In this document: in pieces, positions 48,023-57,076 of the stretch
Numbering within the stretch: position 1 is the first letter of the stretch
Layout of the letters: every line of letters begins with the position of its first letter
Assembly: GCA_963827905.1 (NCBI GenBank)
Contig: CAWHCB010000008.1
Coordinates: forward strand, 1-64,000
DNA: 64,000 nt
Origin: JACXTP01 sp963827905
GTDB lineage: Archaea; Thermoplasmatota; Thermoplasmata; Methanomassiliicoccales; UBA472
Direction of reading: 5' to 3'
Made by a program: the position numbers and the translations under genes
The notes under the pieces: model-generated
What the model was told of the DNA's origin: nothing
The model's database searches: none
Seen by the model: the letters and a program-made list of their open reading frames with translations, nothing else

Positions 48023-48341
48023 ATGTCAAAGGACCCCTGGATCCATATTGCGGAATTGAAGGACCTGCCGCAGAACATGCCTCGTCTGTTCCACCCGAAA
48101 GGCCTAGGAATGATCATATTGCGCCGTGGGGAGGACATCTTTGCGCTCTCCAACCGCTGCCCCCACATGGGTTGTGCACTGGCCAGTGGAACCTTGGAAG
48201 GCGATTTGATTAAGATGCCCCTGCCATGATTGGGCCTTCGACGTCCGCACCGGGGAGCTGGTCATGTCCAAGGAGGTCAAGCTCCGCATGTTCCAGACCA
48301 GGAAAGAGGATGGCAAGTTGTTCGTGAGACTGGAGGAATGA
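48023..48341 (+). CDS. Rieske [2Fe-2S] ferredoxin-like protein 1 (one frameshift)
   Basis: Soluble Rieske protein of about 105 residues. Cluster ligands are CPHMGC (C-x-H) and, after a shift near 48225, CPCHDWAFD (C-x-x-H), so all four are kept. It lacks a membrane anchor and resembles Rieske ferredoxins that feed oxygenases or reductases. GAGG lies 5 bases before ATG 48023. It is the first gene of a tight four-gene cluster; glutaredoxin begins 5 bases after its stop. Confidence 0.88.
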
Positions 48342-48345
48342 GAGA

Positions 48346-48606
48346 TTGGTCAAGGTCTTCATGTATACCCTGAGCACCTGTCCGTGGTGCAAGAAAACGA
48401 AGAAATGGTTCGAAGATAGGAACATCCCCTTCGATTTCATCGACTACGATAATCTGGACAGCGAGGAGAAGAAACCGGTAAGGGAGAAGATCCAACGGGA
48501 AAATCTCAATCTGTCGTTCCCCATCATATACATCGATGAAATCGTCATCCAAGGTTATAACCCAGACAAGTTCGAGAAGGCGATGACCGAGAAGAAGAAG
48601 GTATGA
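48346..48606 (+). CDS. Glutaredoxin-like protein
   Basis: An 86-residue thioredoxin-fold protein with a dithiol CPWC site (MYTLSTCPWCKKTKKWF) and the cis-proline/GSH-site strand SFPIIYIDEIVIQGY. Archaea usually lack glutathione, so another thiol or a protein partner must reduce it. Its stop overlaps the start of the FTR gene by 4 bases, which makes the FTR catalytic subunit its natural candidate reductase. Confidence 0.92.
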   Translation: MVKVFMYTLSTCPWCKKTKKWFEDRNIPFDFIDYDNLDSEEKKPVREKIQRENLNLSFPIIYIDEIVIQGYNPDKFEKAMTEKKKV

Positions 48607-48938
48607 AGATGGACATGGAGGGGGGGAAGAGGGCGTTACGGGAGCAATGGGAACCGATAGTGCAAGCTCTTGGTTACAAGTTCACCCCCGACGAGGAGCT
48701 TGCCGATTTCTGCCTGGAGCAAGAGGTCGTGCTATATCGGAAGCATGGAATACCATTCTGTCCCTGCCAAGGGCTTACTGGTGAGAGGGATCATGATATG
48801 CGCATCGTTTGCCCTTGCATACCCTGGCATCGCCAACATTTCGACAAGATGAGGCGATGCTGGTGCGGTCTGTTCGTCCATCAGGATGTAATGGACCCCG
48901 ACTCACTGCCCCAGATACCTGAGGGAGAGGTGGATTGA
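48603..48938 (+). CDS. Ferredoxin-thioredoxin reductase catalytic subunit (FTR-beta)
   Basis: A 111-residue [4Fe-4S] disulfide reductase. The three diagnostic motifs are present in order: CPCQ, CPCIPWHRQH and CWCGLF, which hold the cluster and the redox disulfide. No variable subunit is present, as in other archaea, and no rubredoxin is fused to it. It lies between glutaredoxin and a second Rieske protein with overlapping ends on both sides. Confidence 0.94.
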   Translation: MKMDMEGGKRALREQWEPIVQALGYKFTPDEELADFCLEQEVVLYRKHGIPFCPCQGLTGERDHDMRIVCPCIPWHRQHFDKMRRCWCGLFVHQDVMDPDSLPQIPEGEVD

Positions 48939-49361
48939 TGTTCGTGCGCGCCTTGGAACTGGAGGACATCGCTAGGGGAGGCCTCAAGGCAGTGGTCGTT
49001 GAAGGCGTGGAGGTGGTGCTGGCGAACTGTAGATGGGAAGATCTACGCAGTGAGCCGGCGCTGCGGCCATGAGAACGCCCCGTTGAATTTCGGTACTTTG
49101 AGCAGGAACATCGTCACCTGCCCCTTGCACTTCGCCCAGTTCGACGTTCGCACCGGGAAGGCATTGCTCGGCCCAGCCCGTAAGGAATATGGCAAGACCG
49201 CCGCTCCGCCCAAGGAGGAGGCGGTCCCCAAGTTCAAGTCCATGTTGCACGAGGAGATGGGGACGCATGACCTACGAACCTTCAAGGTCAAGGTGGAGGC
49301 CGATGCCATATGGGTGGATGTGAGCTGCTCCCCCACCGATTTTATCATGGGACCGGACTGA
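48938..49361 (+). CDS. Rieske [2Fe-2S] ferredoxin-like protein 2 (one frameshift)
   Basis: Second Rieske protein, about 140 residues. After the start (MFVRALELEDIARGG, with GAGGTGG before the ATG) one extra T near 49028 breaks the frame; the next frame has VDGKIYAVSRRCGHENAPL (C-x-H) and VTCPLHFAQFDVRTGKAL (C-x-x-H). A C-terminal 50-residue extension distinguishes it from Rieske 1. Its ATG overlaps the FTR stop (TGATG), so translation is coupled. Confidence 0.88.
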
Positions 49362-49406
49362 GGACGTTCATTATAATATCCGAGCGATGGATACCCATCG
49401 GAGCCG

Positions 49407-49802
49407 ATGTCCAGGTCTTACAAGGACTTCAAGATCTATGCCTGCTTCACCCTGAACCGTTTGGTCTCAGAGCTAGGCATAGACATCTACCAACCTGACC
49501 TGGAGTCGAAGTTGGACCGCATCTTGGCTGAGGACAGACCAGGTCTGTCGAAGGAGGAGATCAAGCACGAGATCATGTCCAACCATTTCATGACCAACAA
49601 GGTCCTGGACTATCTCGTGGAGCAAAGTTTGGTGCGCATCGAGGAAAAGGAGGCCCACTACGAGGTCCGCATCACACGTGAGGGTGTGTTGTACGTGCGC
49701 AAGTACAACGAGTTCTTCTTCAACCTCTACGAGGAACAGATCCGGCAGCACTACCGTTACCGGGGCCTGCCCTCTTGGGCCAAGGACTTGGACGACGAGT
49801 GA
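49407..49802 (+). CDS. Winged-helix-like DNA-binding protein
   Basis: A 131-residue protein. The middle (GLSKEEIKHEIMSNHFMTNKVLDYLVEQSLVRIEEKEAHYEVRITREGVLYV) follows the helix-turn-helix-wing pattern of archaeal regulators. No ligand domain is seen. It lies 45 bases after the Rieske-FTR cluster and might regulate it; that is inference. Its 3' end overlaps the convergent membrane-protein gene by 46 bases. Confidence 0.65.
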   Translation: MSRSYKDFKIYACFTLNRLVSELGIDIYQPDLESKLDRILAEDRPGLSKEEIKHEIMSNHFMTNKVLDYLVEQSLVRIEEKEAHYEVRITREGVLYVRKYNEFFFNLYEEQIRQHYRYRGLPSWAKDLDDE

Positions 49803-50605
49803 GGGGCCATGAAAGGGATGAACTCATACGTACCGTCCACGTTCTCGATGACCAGCTCCACCCCGCAGATGAACGAGCTCCCCCGGTGCGAATAGACCAC
49901 GTTCTGGGTGGTTATCATGTTGTAGACCTCCTCGGTGAGGTCCTCCTTGCCCCTGGTCCAAAGCAAGATCATCCTCGAAGCGGGAGAACCGCTTTCCGCC
50001 ACCACGTCCTCCACCGCCCGCCTCATGGAATTCACATCCTCGGGGTTGGGGGCTCGATCGAAGTGTTTCAAAAATAGCTGGTAGCCGGGATATCCAAGGC
50101 CAAAGGAACGCCAGAGGAACCCAGATCGGCGCAGGAGGTAGATGTCCCATTGGTAGAACATGCCGCTCTTTCCTTTGGTCATGGTCGGTGTGGGGGTCAA
50201 GGCCAGGGACGAAGCCATCTCCGGGTTCATGGCCGTTAGGTAGGATCTGAAGCGCTCCACCGAGTTCGATCCCTTGGGAACCATGACCATCGGGTCCGCG
50301 TCCCTTACACTCTGGATATACCTATGCCTTAGGGCGTAATATTTGAAGAAGTCGTTGAGGTTGCGCAGGGAGAGCAATGTGAATAGGCCCACCACGAACA
50401 TCGCCGCCAAGAAGATGCTTATGAGTATGTTGCCCTGAGCCGTCGCCAATATCAATATGAAATCTAGCACCAACCAAAATATGATGAACACGGTGGCATA
50501 TCGCACCAGCTTCCTGACCCTGGGTGCCTCGGAGTTGACCTGGTCTGCAAGGTCGAACATGGCGGTGATGGGATTCTCCACCGCCCGTATGTCTCCTGGC
50601 GTCAT
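49757..50605 (-). CDS. Membrane protein of unknown function, two TM helices
   Basis: A 282-residue protein. Two adjacent helices (VFIIFWLVLDFILILAT and ILISIFLAAMFVVGLFTLL, residues about 37-90) anchor a large soluble C-terminal domain with no motif I can name (LFLKHFDRAPNPEDVNSMRRAVEDVV, MILLWTRGKEDLTEEVYNMI). The frame is intact. Divergent from the surface-protein gene at 50717. Confidence 0.65.
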   Translation of the reverse strand: MTPGDIRAVENPITAMFDLADQVNSEAPRVRKLVRYATVFIIFWLVLDFILILATAQGNILISIFLAAMFVVGLFTLLSLRNLNDFFKYYALRHRYIQSVRDADPMVMVPKGSNSVERFRSYLTAMNPEMASSLALTPTPTMTKGKSGMFYQWDIYLLRRSGFLWRSFGLGYPGYQLFLKHFDRAPNPEDVNSMRRAVEDVVAESGSPASRMILLWTRGKEDLTEEVYNMITTQNVVYSHRGSSFICGVELVIENVDGTYEFIPFMAPHSSSKSLAQEGRPR

Positions 50606-50716
50606 ACCTCACCGACTCTGTGTCCAGATATATAAATCCCTCAGAAAGAATGTTGAGTAACTGTTCTCCACGGCGCTATTTGACCGCCCACAGCGTTCTC
50701 AATCTCGGTGTTCCCA

Positions 50717-52195
50717 ATGAAAGGAATGACTCTAGGGATGGCTTCGGCCCTTCTGGTCACCCTCCTCGTAACAGGAGGATTCGCCGGAATCGCGGCTGCA
50801 GATGAGCCAAGCGACCCCATGGACCGCATAAGATTGGAGCTAGGCACTACGACCGAGTTCGGATCGGGCAGCTATGTGGCCGTCAACTGCACTGAAGGCT
50901 ACAACCTGGCCTGGTTCGGTGTGATATATGGTACGCAGGGCAACCCCGCCCCCATCAGCATTGTGGGGATGAACCTGCGCTACCTGGGAGGGGCCGAGGT
51001 GGTCGGACCGGACGGCAAAGTGATCGTGAATGAGTTCCCCATACCTGTGATAACGGTATTCGGACAACAGATGTTCGCTCTGCTTGAGTTCGATGATACG
51101 GGCATCCCGACATTCTTCGGCGAAACATACGGCGCTGGAAACGGGCTCTTCGACTTCAGCACCAACAAACGCATGTTCGAGGACGATCCCTTCGCAAAGT
51201 ACGAGCCTGCCTACAAATACATCGACCTGACACAGGCTTGGACCTTGTCGGACATAGAGCAAGGCATCGATTACGAGACCCAGACCAAGACCTACGATTT
51301 CTCCCTATATGCCTTGAATGTGACTTACACCAAGGTGTGGGACATGGCTCTTATGGACTACCGGAACGGCACCCCGGAGGATGGTGTCTTGGAAAGGGTG
51401 GAGTTCGCGTTCCACATAAGCGCTAGCGCGGAGAGGGTCGATGTGTCCGTGCCGTTCTATCGTGTCACACTTGACAATGGTCGGATAACCGATTCAGAAG
51501 CGATCGCCCCGCGCAATTACACCGCGGTGAGCACCGAGACCGCGTTCAAGTACGATCATATCATCGAAGGGTGGGACTTCTATGAGAACGCCAAAGACCC
51601 CCGCTTGATGCTTGAGAACGGCCTGATCTATGCCGTCTTCATCCCAGACAAAGTGGAAGAATGGTACAACGCCCAGTTCGTCCAGGATGGGGTTGAAGAT
51701 GGCCAGGGCGTGATGGAGTACTCCACCCTGGATGGGGACAAGACCGCCGCCGTGGAGGACGAACTGCCCAGCGAAGCCACCTTGATCACGAAGGACCGTA
51801 TCCAGTTCAAGGACAACTGGCAGAAGACCGGGGCTCTCACCTGGGTCTCCAACGTCACCGTCGATGGCCAGGAGAACCGTTCCATGGTCTTCCAGATCCA
51901 CGCCGGTCAGCGTACCGATGAACGTGGTGAGAACGATGATGGCGAGGTGAAGGCGATGTTCGTGCTCGGAGGTTTCATCTACCCCGCGGGCCAGACGATC
52001 TTCCACGACCCCGCCCTGGAGATGGGGGCGATTGCCTTGGATATCGATCCCGAGATGGGCGGGATGATAGTCCTTGGCATCATCGGCGCCATCTTCGTCA
52101 TCGGCATAGTGGTGGTGGCAGTGGTCGTGCTACGCCATAGCCAGAAGAAGAAGGGCAACATGCGGAACCAGGTCCCTCCCCCCTATAGACCTTGA
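50717..52195 (+). CDS. Secreted, C-terminally anchored surface protein
   Basis: 492 residues with a signal peptide (MASALLVTLLVTGGFAGIAAA), a long beta-rich extracellular part rich in Asp, Tyr and NxS/T sequons (for example VAVNCTEGYN, LYALNVTYTK, ISNVTVDGQENRS-like) and a C-terminal helix (GIIGAIFVIGIVVVAVVVL) followed by RHSQKKKG. GGTG lies 6 bases before ATG 50717. No domain recognised. Same architecture as the proteins at 2006-4471 and 14710-16061. Confidence 0.75.
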   Translation: MKGMTLGMASALLVTLLVTGGFAGIAAADEPSDPMDRIRLELGTTTEFGSGSYVAVNCTEGYNLAWFGVIYGTQGNPAPISIVGMNLRYLGGAEVVGPDGKVIVNEFPIPVITVFGQQMFALLEFDDTGIPTFFGETYGAGNGLFDFSTNKRMFEDDPFAKYEPAYKYIDLTQAWTLSDIEQGIDYETQTKTYDFSLYALNVTYTKVWDMALMDYRNGTPEDGVLERVEFAFHISASAERVDVSVPFYRVTLDNGRITDSEAIAPRNYTAVSTETAFKYDHIIEGWDFYENAKDPRLMLENGLIYAVFIPDKVEEWYNAQFVQDGVEDGQGVMEYSTLDGDKTAAVEDELPSEATLITKDRIQFKDNWQKTGALTWVSNVTVDGQENRSMVFQIHAGQRTDERGENDDGEVKAMFVLGGFIYPAGQTIFHDPALEMGAIALDIDPEMGGMIVLGIIGAIFVIGIVVVAVVVLRHSQKKKGNMRNQVPPPYRP

Positions 52196-52292
52196 ACAAG
52201 CATGGGCCTTTCAGACCCCAAACCCCTTATTTTTTCTCCAATATCAAAAAGACCGTGCGATAGGAGAGCAATGAGGGATTATTTTCCGCACA

Positions 52293-53201
52293 TCAATCGC
52301 CCCGACCGATCTCCATCATCCTCTCCAGAGGGATCCTGGCCTTGTCGATGATCTCCTGGGGCAGCTCGATGCATGGCCCAAGATTCATGAGGCTGTCATG
52401 CACCTTCTGCAGGTCTATCATCTTCATGGTCGGGCAGACGGCGCACGGTATGGAATGGAACTTCTTTCCCGGTACTTCCTTGCCCAACCGATAGGTCAGC
52501 TCTCCCTCGGTGGCGATGATGAACTCCTTCGCATCCGATTTCTGTGCGAACTTGATCATGCCCTCGGTCGAAGCGACCTTGTCAGCCATGTCTATGACCT
52601 CGGGACGACATTCTGGATGTACCAAGACCACTGCTTGAGGATGTTCAGACCTCAATTTTCGGATGTCCTCGGGGGTTATGCTGTCATGGGTCGGGCAGTA
52701 ACCTGGCCAAACGATCAATTCCTTGTCCGGGAAGAAGCGCTGGACATATCTTCCTAAGTTGCAATCGGGGACGAAGAGGATGCGCTTAGCATCCAACGAA
52801 CCGACCACCTTGATGGCGTTGGAAGAGGTGCAACAGATATCCGTCTCCGCCTTCACAGCGGCGGAGGTGTTCACATAGGCCACCACGGCCACGTCAGGAT
52901 ACTTCGCCTTGACCTCCTTCAACGTTTCCGCGTCGCACATGGCCGCCATGGGGCACATGGCCTGTGGCTCCGGAAGGATGACCGTCTTGGTCGGGTTAAG
53001 GACCTTGGCGCTCTCTGCCATGAAATCCACACCGCAGAAGATTATCACGTCCGCTTCGGTCCTCGACGCCTGCACCGAAAGCCCCAATGAGTCGCCCACG
53101 AAATCGGCCACATCCTGTATCTCAGGAGGTTGGTAGTTGTGTGCCAGGATCACCGCGTTCCTATCCTTTTTCAACTGCTGGATAGCATCCACGAGCGACA
53201 T
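52293..53201 (-). CDS. nadA: Quinolinate synthase A
   Basis: Condenses iminoaspartate with dihydroxyacetone phosphate to quinolinate for NAD synthesis. 302 residues. Three cluster cysteines fit the family: in EPQAMCPMAAMC, TDICCTSSNA and PCAVCPTMKM; LAHNYQPPEIQD, PDCNLGRYV and VHPECRPEV are active-site blocks. nadB and nadC are not adjacent. Confidence 0.96.
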   Translation of the reverse strand: MSLVDAIQQLKKDRNAVILAHNYQPPEIQDVADFVGDSLGLSVQASRTEADVIIFCGVDFMAESAKVLNPTKTVILPEPQAMCPMAAMCDAETLKEVKAKYPDVAVVAYVNTSAAVKAETDICCTSSNAIKVVGSLDAKRILFVPDCNLGRYVQRFFPDKELIVWPGYCPTHDSITPEDIRKLRSEHPQAVVLVHPECRPEVIDMADKVASTEGMIKFAQKSDAKEFIIATEGELTYRLGKEVPGKKFHSIPCAVCPTMKMIDLQKVHDSLMNLGPCIELPQEIIDKARIPLERMMEIGRGD

Positions 53202-53331
53202 TCGAAGTGGCGATGCGGCCTTGCCTATTAAAGTTTTATGAGAATCTACTCTTTTTTTGGTCGTTGGCCGTGGCGAAAGGGAGCGTATTTTATTCAGTCT
53301 CCCCCATCAGGTCATGTAAATGTGAAGGTCC

Positions 53332-53781
53332 ATGCGCTACTCCGAGGCGAAAGCAGGTAGGGTCTTTGTGGTCAGGCTTGAGGATGGGGATATCATACAT
53401 GAATCGTTGGAGCGTTTCGCCAAGGAAAATGCGATCCTAAGGGCTCAGGTCATCGCGTTGGGCGCCTTGGACGAAGGTAGCAAGCTGGTGGTCGGCCCCA
53501 AGGAAGGCAGGGCCTCTCCGGTGGTCCCCATGAAAATGTTATTGGACCAGCCCCGGGAGATCACCGGAGTGGGTACAATCTTCCCAGATGAGCGCGGGGA
53601 GCCGACCCTGCATATGCACATCGCCACGGGAAGGGGGGACGGCACGGTCACAGGATGCGTCCGGGCCGGTGTCGTGGTCTGGAATGTGGTCGAGGTGGTC
53701 GTCACCGAGATATTGGAAAATGGTTCCATCCGTATGATGGACCCGAAGTCTGGGTTCGAAATGCTCGATCCAACGCCCTGA
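53332..53781 (+). CDS. PPC/DUF296 domain protein
   Basis: A 149-residue protein of the plant-and-prokaryote-conserved domain (DUF296). FVVRLEDGDIIHESLERFAKENAILRAQVIALGALD and the metal-site-like HMHIATGRGDGTVTGCVRAGVVVWNVVEVVVTEI are typical. Bacterial and archaeal members form trimers of uncertain function. Tail-to-tail with the DUF47 gene. Confidence 0.92.
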   Translation: MRYSEAKAGRVFVVRLEDGDIIHESLERFAKENAILRAQVIALGALDEGSKLVVGPKEGRASPVVPMKMLLDQPREITGVGTIFPDERGEPTLHMHIATGRGDGTVTGCVRAGVVVWNVVEVVVTEILENGSIRMMDPKSGFEMLDPTP

Positions 53782-53784
53782 CCA

Positions 53785-54426
53785 TCAGAAAACCCCCACG
53801 AGGATCCTGTGCAATGTATCGATGCAGTTCCTGAGGTTCTTCGAATTCTCCAGCATGTTGTCATAGATCTCGGCATGCCGCAGTATCAGCATTGGGTCCT
53901 CGGTCTTGAACAGCTCTGCCATCGATTGGATGTAGCGACGTTCTATCCGATGTTGGCATTTCCTCATGTCCTTGATCAGTTCATCCGCCTTGCCATCCTT
54001 TTCCCTCAGTAATCGGAGAGACTGAGAAACATGGTTCATGGCCTCCACCAGGTTCTCCGCCATGAACTTGATGGACTCGTTGGGCGGGACGTCGTAGGCC
54101 TGCATCTGTCTGGCCATCATGACGCAATAGTTGACCAGGTAGTCCACCTGACGGGAGAGAATGTATATCTCCTCTCGGTCGATGGGCGTTGCGAACGCGT
54201 CATGGAGTTGATGCTCCATCTTGTAGCGGGTTTCGTCCATCCTTTCATCCAGCTCCTCCAAACGATTGATATCGGCTAGATGGCCCTTGTCCAGCCAGGA
54301 TCGGAATTCTTCCACGCCCTCTCGGGATTGGTCGGTGATATCGATGAGCATGAGAAAGAAATCAGGCCCTTCCGGGAAGATGCGGCGTATCAATCGACGT
54401 TCCCTTACCTCTTCTTGTTTTTCCAT
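53785..54426 (-). CDS. DUF47/PhoU-like phosphate transport accessory protein
   Basis: A 213-residue, almost fully helical protein of the DUF47 (TIGR00153) family, which accompanies PiT transporters. LDERMDETRYKMEHQLHDAFATPIDREEIYILSRQVDYLVNY is the diagnostic block with acidic metal-binding residues. ATG 54426 fits the family N-terminus; the longer frame overlaps the transporter gene. It lies directly downstream of pit. Confidence 0.92.
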   Translation of the reverse strand: MEKQEEVRERRLIRRIFPEGPDFFLMLIDITDQSREGVEEFRSWLDKGHLADINRLEELDERMDETRYKMEHQLHDAFATPIDREEIYILSRQVDYLVNYCVMMARQMQAYDVPPNESIKFMAENLVEAMNHVSQSLRLLREKDGKADELIKDMRKCQHRIERRYIQSMAELFKTEDPMLILRHAEIYDNMLENSKNLRNCIDTLHRILVGVF

Positions 54427-54436
54427 TCCAGACACC

Positions 54437-55471
54437 TCACGATATGTAGAACAAATCAAATGCATATCCTATCAGGCCAGAGACCAAGGCCGAAGCGGGT
54501 ATGGTGAGCAGCCATGAGACTATGAGCTCGTTCGCTTTGGCCCATCGCACATACCTAGGTCGGTCTGCCGCACCAATACCTAGTATGCTCGATGAGACCA
54601 CTTGGGTCGAGGATATGGGCGCCCCTATCACCGTGGATATGGTCAACGCCGTCCCCGATACGATCTGGGAGTCGAGGGAGTGGATGGGAGCGATGGAGTA
54701 GATCTTGCTGGCCAAGGTCTTGAGGATTCGTCTCCCGCCGATGATCGTGCCCAGACCGATGGCCAATGCTATGAACAACCTGGCCCAGAGAGGGATCTCC
54801 TCGGTGCTTGTGAACCCTGTGGACATCAGAATCATGATGATCAGCCCCAGGAACTTCTGCGAATCGTTGGCCCCGTTGCTGAAAGCGAATACGCTGGTGG
54901 CCAACCATTGTGCTTGATTGATGCGCCTGTTGATCGACCGTTTCGCCCCTCTCAACATCCACTTGGTCGCCTTGAACAGTAAATACCCTCCCACCAGACC
55001 GAAGATGATCGACACCACCAAGAACACGATGACCAGCATCAGGCCGGTAAGTTCCCCGTCCATGAGTTCAGACCACCCCCAGTTGACGCTTCCCGTTCCG
55101 GCCACGGCCACCCCCGCCCCCACCAAGCCTCCCACCAGGGATTGGGTGGTGGAGCACGGTATCCCAAAATACCAGGTGACCATGTTCCAAGCGATGGCTC
55201 CCCCCAAAGCGGAAAGGGTTATGATCATTACCAATTCAGAGTCATCGACATCTATCAGACCGGTTATGGTGAAGGCCACCGCCGACCCGCCCAAAAGTGT
55301 CCCGAGAGCTCCCAACGATGCTACCAACATCAGGCCCTGCCTTGGAGTGGCAGCCTTGCTGGCCACGAGCGTGGCTGCGGTGGTGGCGCCGTCCTGGAAA
55401 CCGTTCGTAAAAGAGAATGCCCATATCAACCCCATGCCTATGAGGGCGAATATCAGCATCAATTGGTCCAT
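54437..55471 (-). CDS. pit: PiT family inorganic phosphate transporter
   Basis: 344-residue transporter with about ten helices and two inverted PiT repeats: GFQDGATTAATLVASKA in the first half and AFSNGANDSQKFLGLIIMIL (GANDxxK) in the second. IPCSTTQSLVGGLVGAG and GAPISSTQVVSSSILGIGA are the paired internal motifs. It imports phosphate with a cation. Paired with the DUF47 protein. Confidence 0.96.
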   Translation of the reverse strand: MDQLMLIFALIGMGLIWAFSFTNGFQDGATTAATLVASKAATPRQGLMLVASLGALGTLLGGSAVAFTITGLIDVDDSELVMIITLSALGGAIAWNMVTWYFGIPCSTTQSLVGGLVGAGVAVAGTGSVNWGWSELMDGELTGLMLVIVFLVVSIIFGLVGGYLLFKATKWMLRGAKRSINRRINQAQWLATSVFAFSNGANDSQKFLGLIIMILMSTGFTSTEEIPLWARLFIALAIGLGTIIGGRRILKTLASKIYSIAPIHSLDSQIVSGTALTISTVIGAPISSTQVVSSSILGIGAADRPRYVRWAKANELIVSWLLTIPASALVSGLIGYAFDLFYIS

Positions 55472-55552
55472 CTGGTGACACGCTCCGCTCGATTCTAAGG
55501 ACTATTATGTTCCGGCATGTGATGGACCGGAACTCTTAAAGAAGGTTTTTGT

Positions 55553-55963
55553 TCAAGCGATCTTCTTGCCCGCCTCGTAGGAGGCGCTCTGGTTCCATAC
55601 CCCGGTTGGTTCGAACACCCAGACCGCGCTAGCCTGCAATCCTATTGCCTTGAGGTTCTCATTCATTTTTTCGAACAACGGGCCGGCCTTCTGATTCTCC
55701 TTTACCTTGGCCATTATGAGATAGGAGTTCATCTCGGAACCCAGCAATATCGCCACCGGCTGGTTCTTCTTCTTCATGTCCTCCAGGTTCTTGGCCGTGG
55801 TCTTCATCAGGATAGCTCCTACCGCCATCATATTTGGCGCAGGGGCCACAATGCTCCCCACTCGTATCGAGTGGAGGACCCCATCGGCTGAGACCGTGGT
55901 CAGGACCTTGACCGCCTTCATATCGTTGGCCATATTCATGACTTCCTCGGGTAATTGGGTCAT
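55553..55963 (-). CDS. Pyridoxamine 5'-phosphate oxidase-like FMN-binding protein
   Basis: A 136-residue split-barrel protein. KAVKVLTTVSADGVLHSIRVGSI and LMKTTAKNLEDMKKKNQPVAILLGSE resemble the flavin/F420-binding barrel of PNPOx-like families. The real cofactor (FMN, F420 or haem) cannot be told. A single gene. Confidence 0.78.
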   Translation of the reverse strand: MTQLPEEVMNMANDMKAVKVLTTVSADGVLHSIRVGSIVAPAPNMMAVGAILMKTTAKNLEDMKKKNQPVAILLGSEMNSYLIMAKVKENQKAGPLFEKMNENLKAIGLQASAVWVFEPTGVWNQSASYEAGKKIA

Positions 55964-56035
55964 ATGTTCACCGTTGAATCAATTCCAATGGGACCTTAAT
56001 AATGGTTATTGGAGCCCGGTCCGATGAGGTTGGCG

Positions 56036-57076
56036 TCAGACCTTGATGGGGTAGGTCCCATACCTGCGGGATGACTCGGCTATGTGCTCGATGGTGCTGT
56101 CCGGGACCTGGAAGGGTATCTCCCCGTGGTTGTCAGAGAGGATGAACCCGCCTCCAGGGGCAGCCTTGTTGACCGCCTCCTTGACCTTCTTTTCCACATC
56201 CAGCGCCGTCCAGGTGGGCATCTGGACGCCGTTCAGGTTGCCGACCAGGGTGAGCCGGTTGCCACAGGCCCTTTTCATGGTCGCCATGTCCTCATCCGCG
56301 CTGACTCCTACACCCACCGTACCCGTCTCGATGACCTTATCAATTATTGGCAGGATTCTGCCTGATGCGAAATGGGTGAGAACGGGACCTTTTATCGACC
56401 GGATGGTTCGCTTGGAGCTCTTGAAACCGGTCTCGATATACTTGTCCCGGGGGATGATGGTGGTGGAGGATACCGGGTCGAACAGCACCATGGCGGTGGC
56501 CCCTGCCTCCAACTGCAGGTTTGCCAGCTCCGCCGAGAACGTCTCGTTTATCCGCATCAGGTGCTCGAAGGCCTTGGTCTCGTTGTACATGAGGTCGAAG
56601 TAGTTCTCGAAGCCCAACTGCATCACTGGCAGAGAGAAGGGGGAAACGACCACACCGATGATGGGGACCTCTGGACCTACGCACTCGCGTAGTTTCCTCG
56701 TGGCCTCGACCACTACCATCAGACCCGCATGGTCCCTCGGGTCCGGAGCCTCCAGGCCCTCAATGTCCGCCATGGCCCTCAGCACTGGTTCACCTGAGTT
56801 GGGGGGCCCGTCCTCATAATATGTGGTTGTCCCTCCGAACGCCTCGAACTCCGCTGATGCGTGGGTGAACGTGTTGAGGATGTCATGCCCGTATCGCTCT
56901 CGGAGCTTTATCTGGCCCCTTACTATGTTATCCGCCTTCGAATAGTATCTCTGAATAGACATGCCCAAAGCTTTCGCCCCATGCATGGTGAGGCTGAGGA
57001 GTAGGGGCACCCGGTCTGGTTCCTGGTGCCTCATGGCGGTAAGGGTCCGCTCCATCGAGGTCATCTCCGCCTTCAT
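56036..57076 (-). CDS. MtaA/UroD-family corrinoid methyltransferase, altered zinc site
   Basis: 346-residue TIM-barrel protein of the uroporphyrinogen decarboxylase/MtaA family, whose members move methyl groups between corrinoid proteins and thiols such as coenzyme M. RTLTAMRHQEPDRVPLL, GVVVSPFSLPVMQLG and GNLNGVQMP fit the family. MtaA-type enzymes bind zinc with H-x-C and a later Cys. Here the first site reads THFASGR (no Cys) and the last SDNHGEIP (no Cys), so zinc binding must differ or be absent. ATG 57076 overlaps the corrinoid-protein stop by 4 bases; the two are a functional pair. Confidence 0.85.
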   Translation of the reverse strand: MKAEMTSMERTLTAMRHQEPDRVPLLLSLTMHGAKALGMSIQRYYSKADNIVRGQIKLRERYGHDILNTFTHASAEFEAFGGTTTYYEDGPPNSGEPVLRAMADIEGLEAPDPRDHAGLMVVVEATRKLRECVGPEVPIIGVVVSPFSLPVMQLGFENYFDLMYNETKAFEHLMRINETFSAELANLQLEAGATAMVLFDPVSSTTIIPRDKYIETGFKSSKRTIRSIKGPVLTHFASGRILPIIDKVIETGTVGVGVSADEDMATMKRACGNRLTLVGNLNGVQMPTWTALDVEKKVKEAVNKAAPGGGFILSDNHGEIPFQVPDSTIEHIAESSRRYGTYPIKV

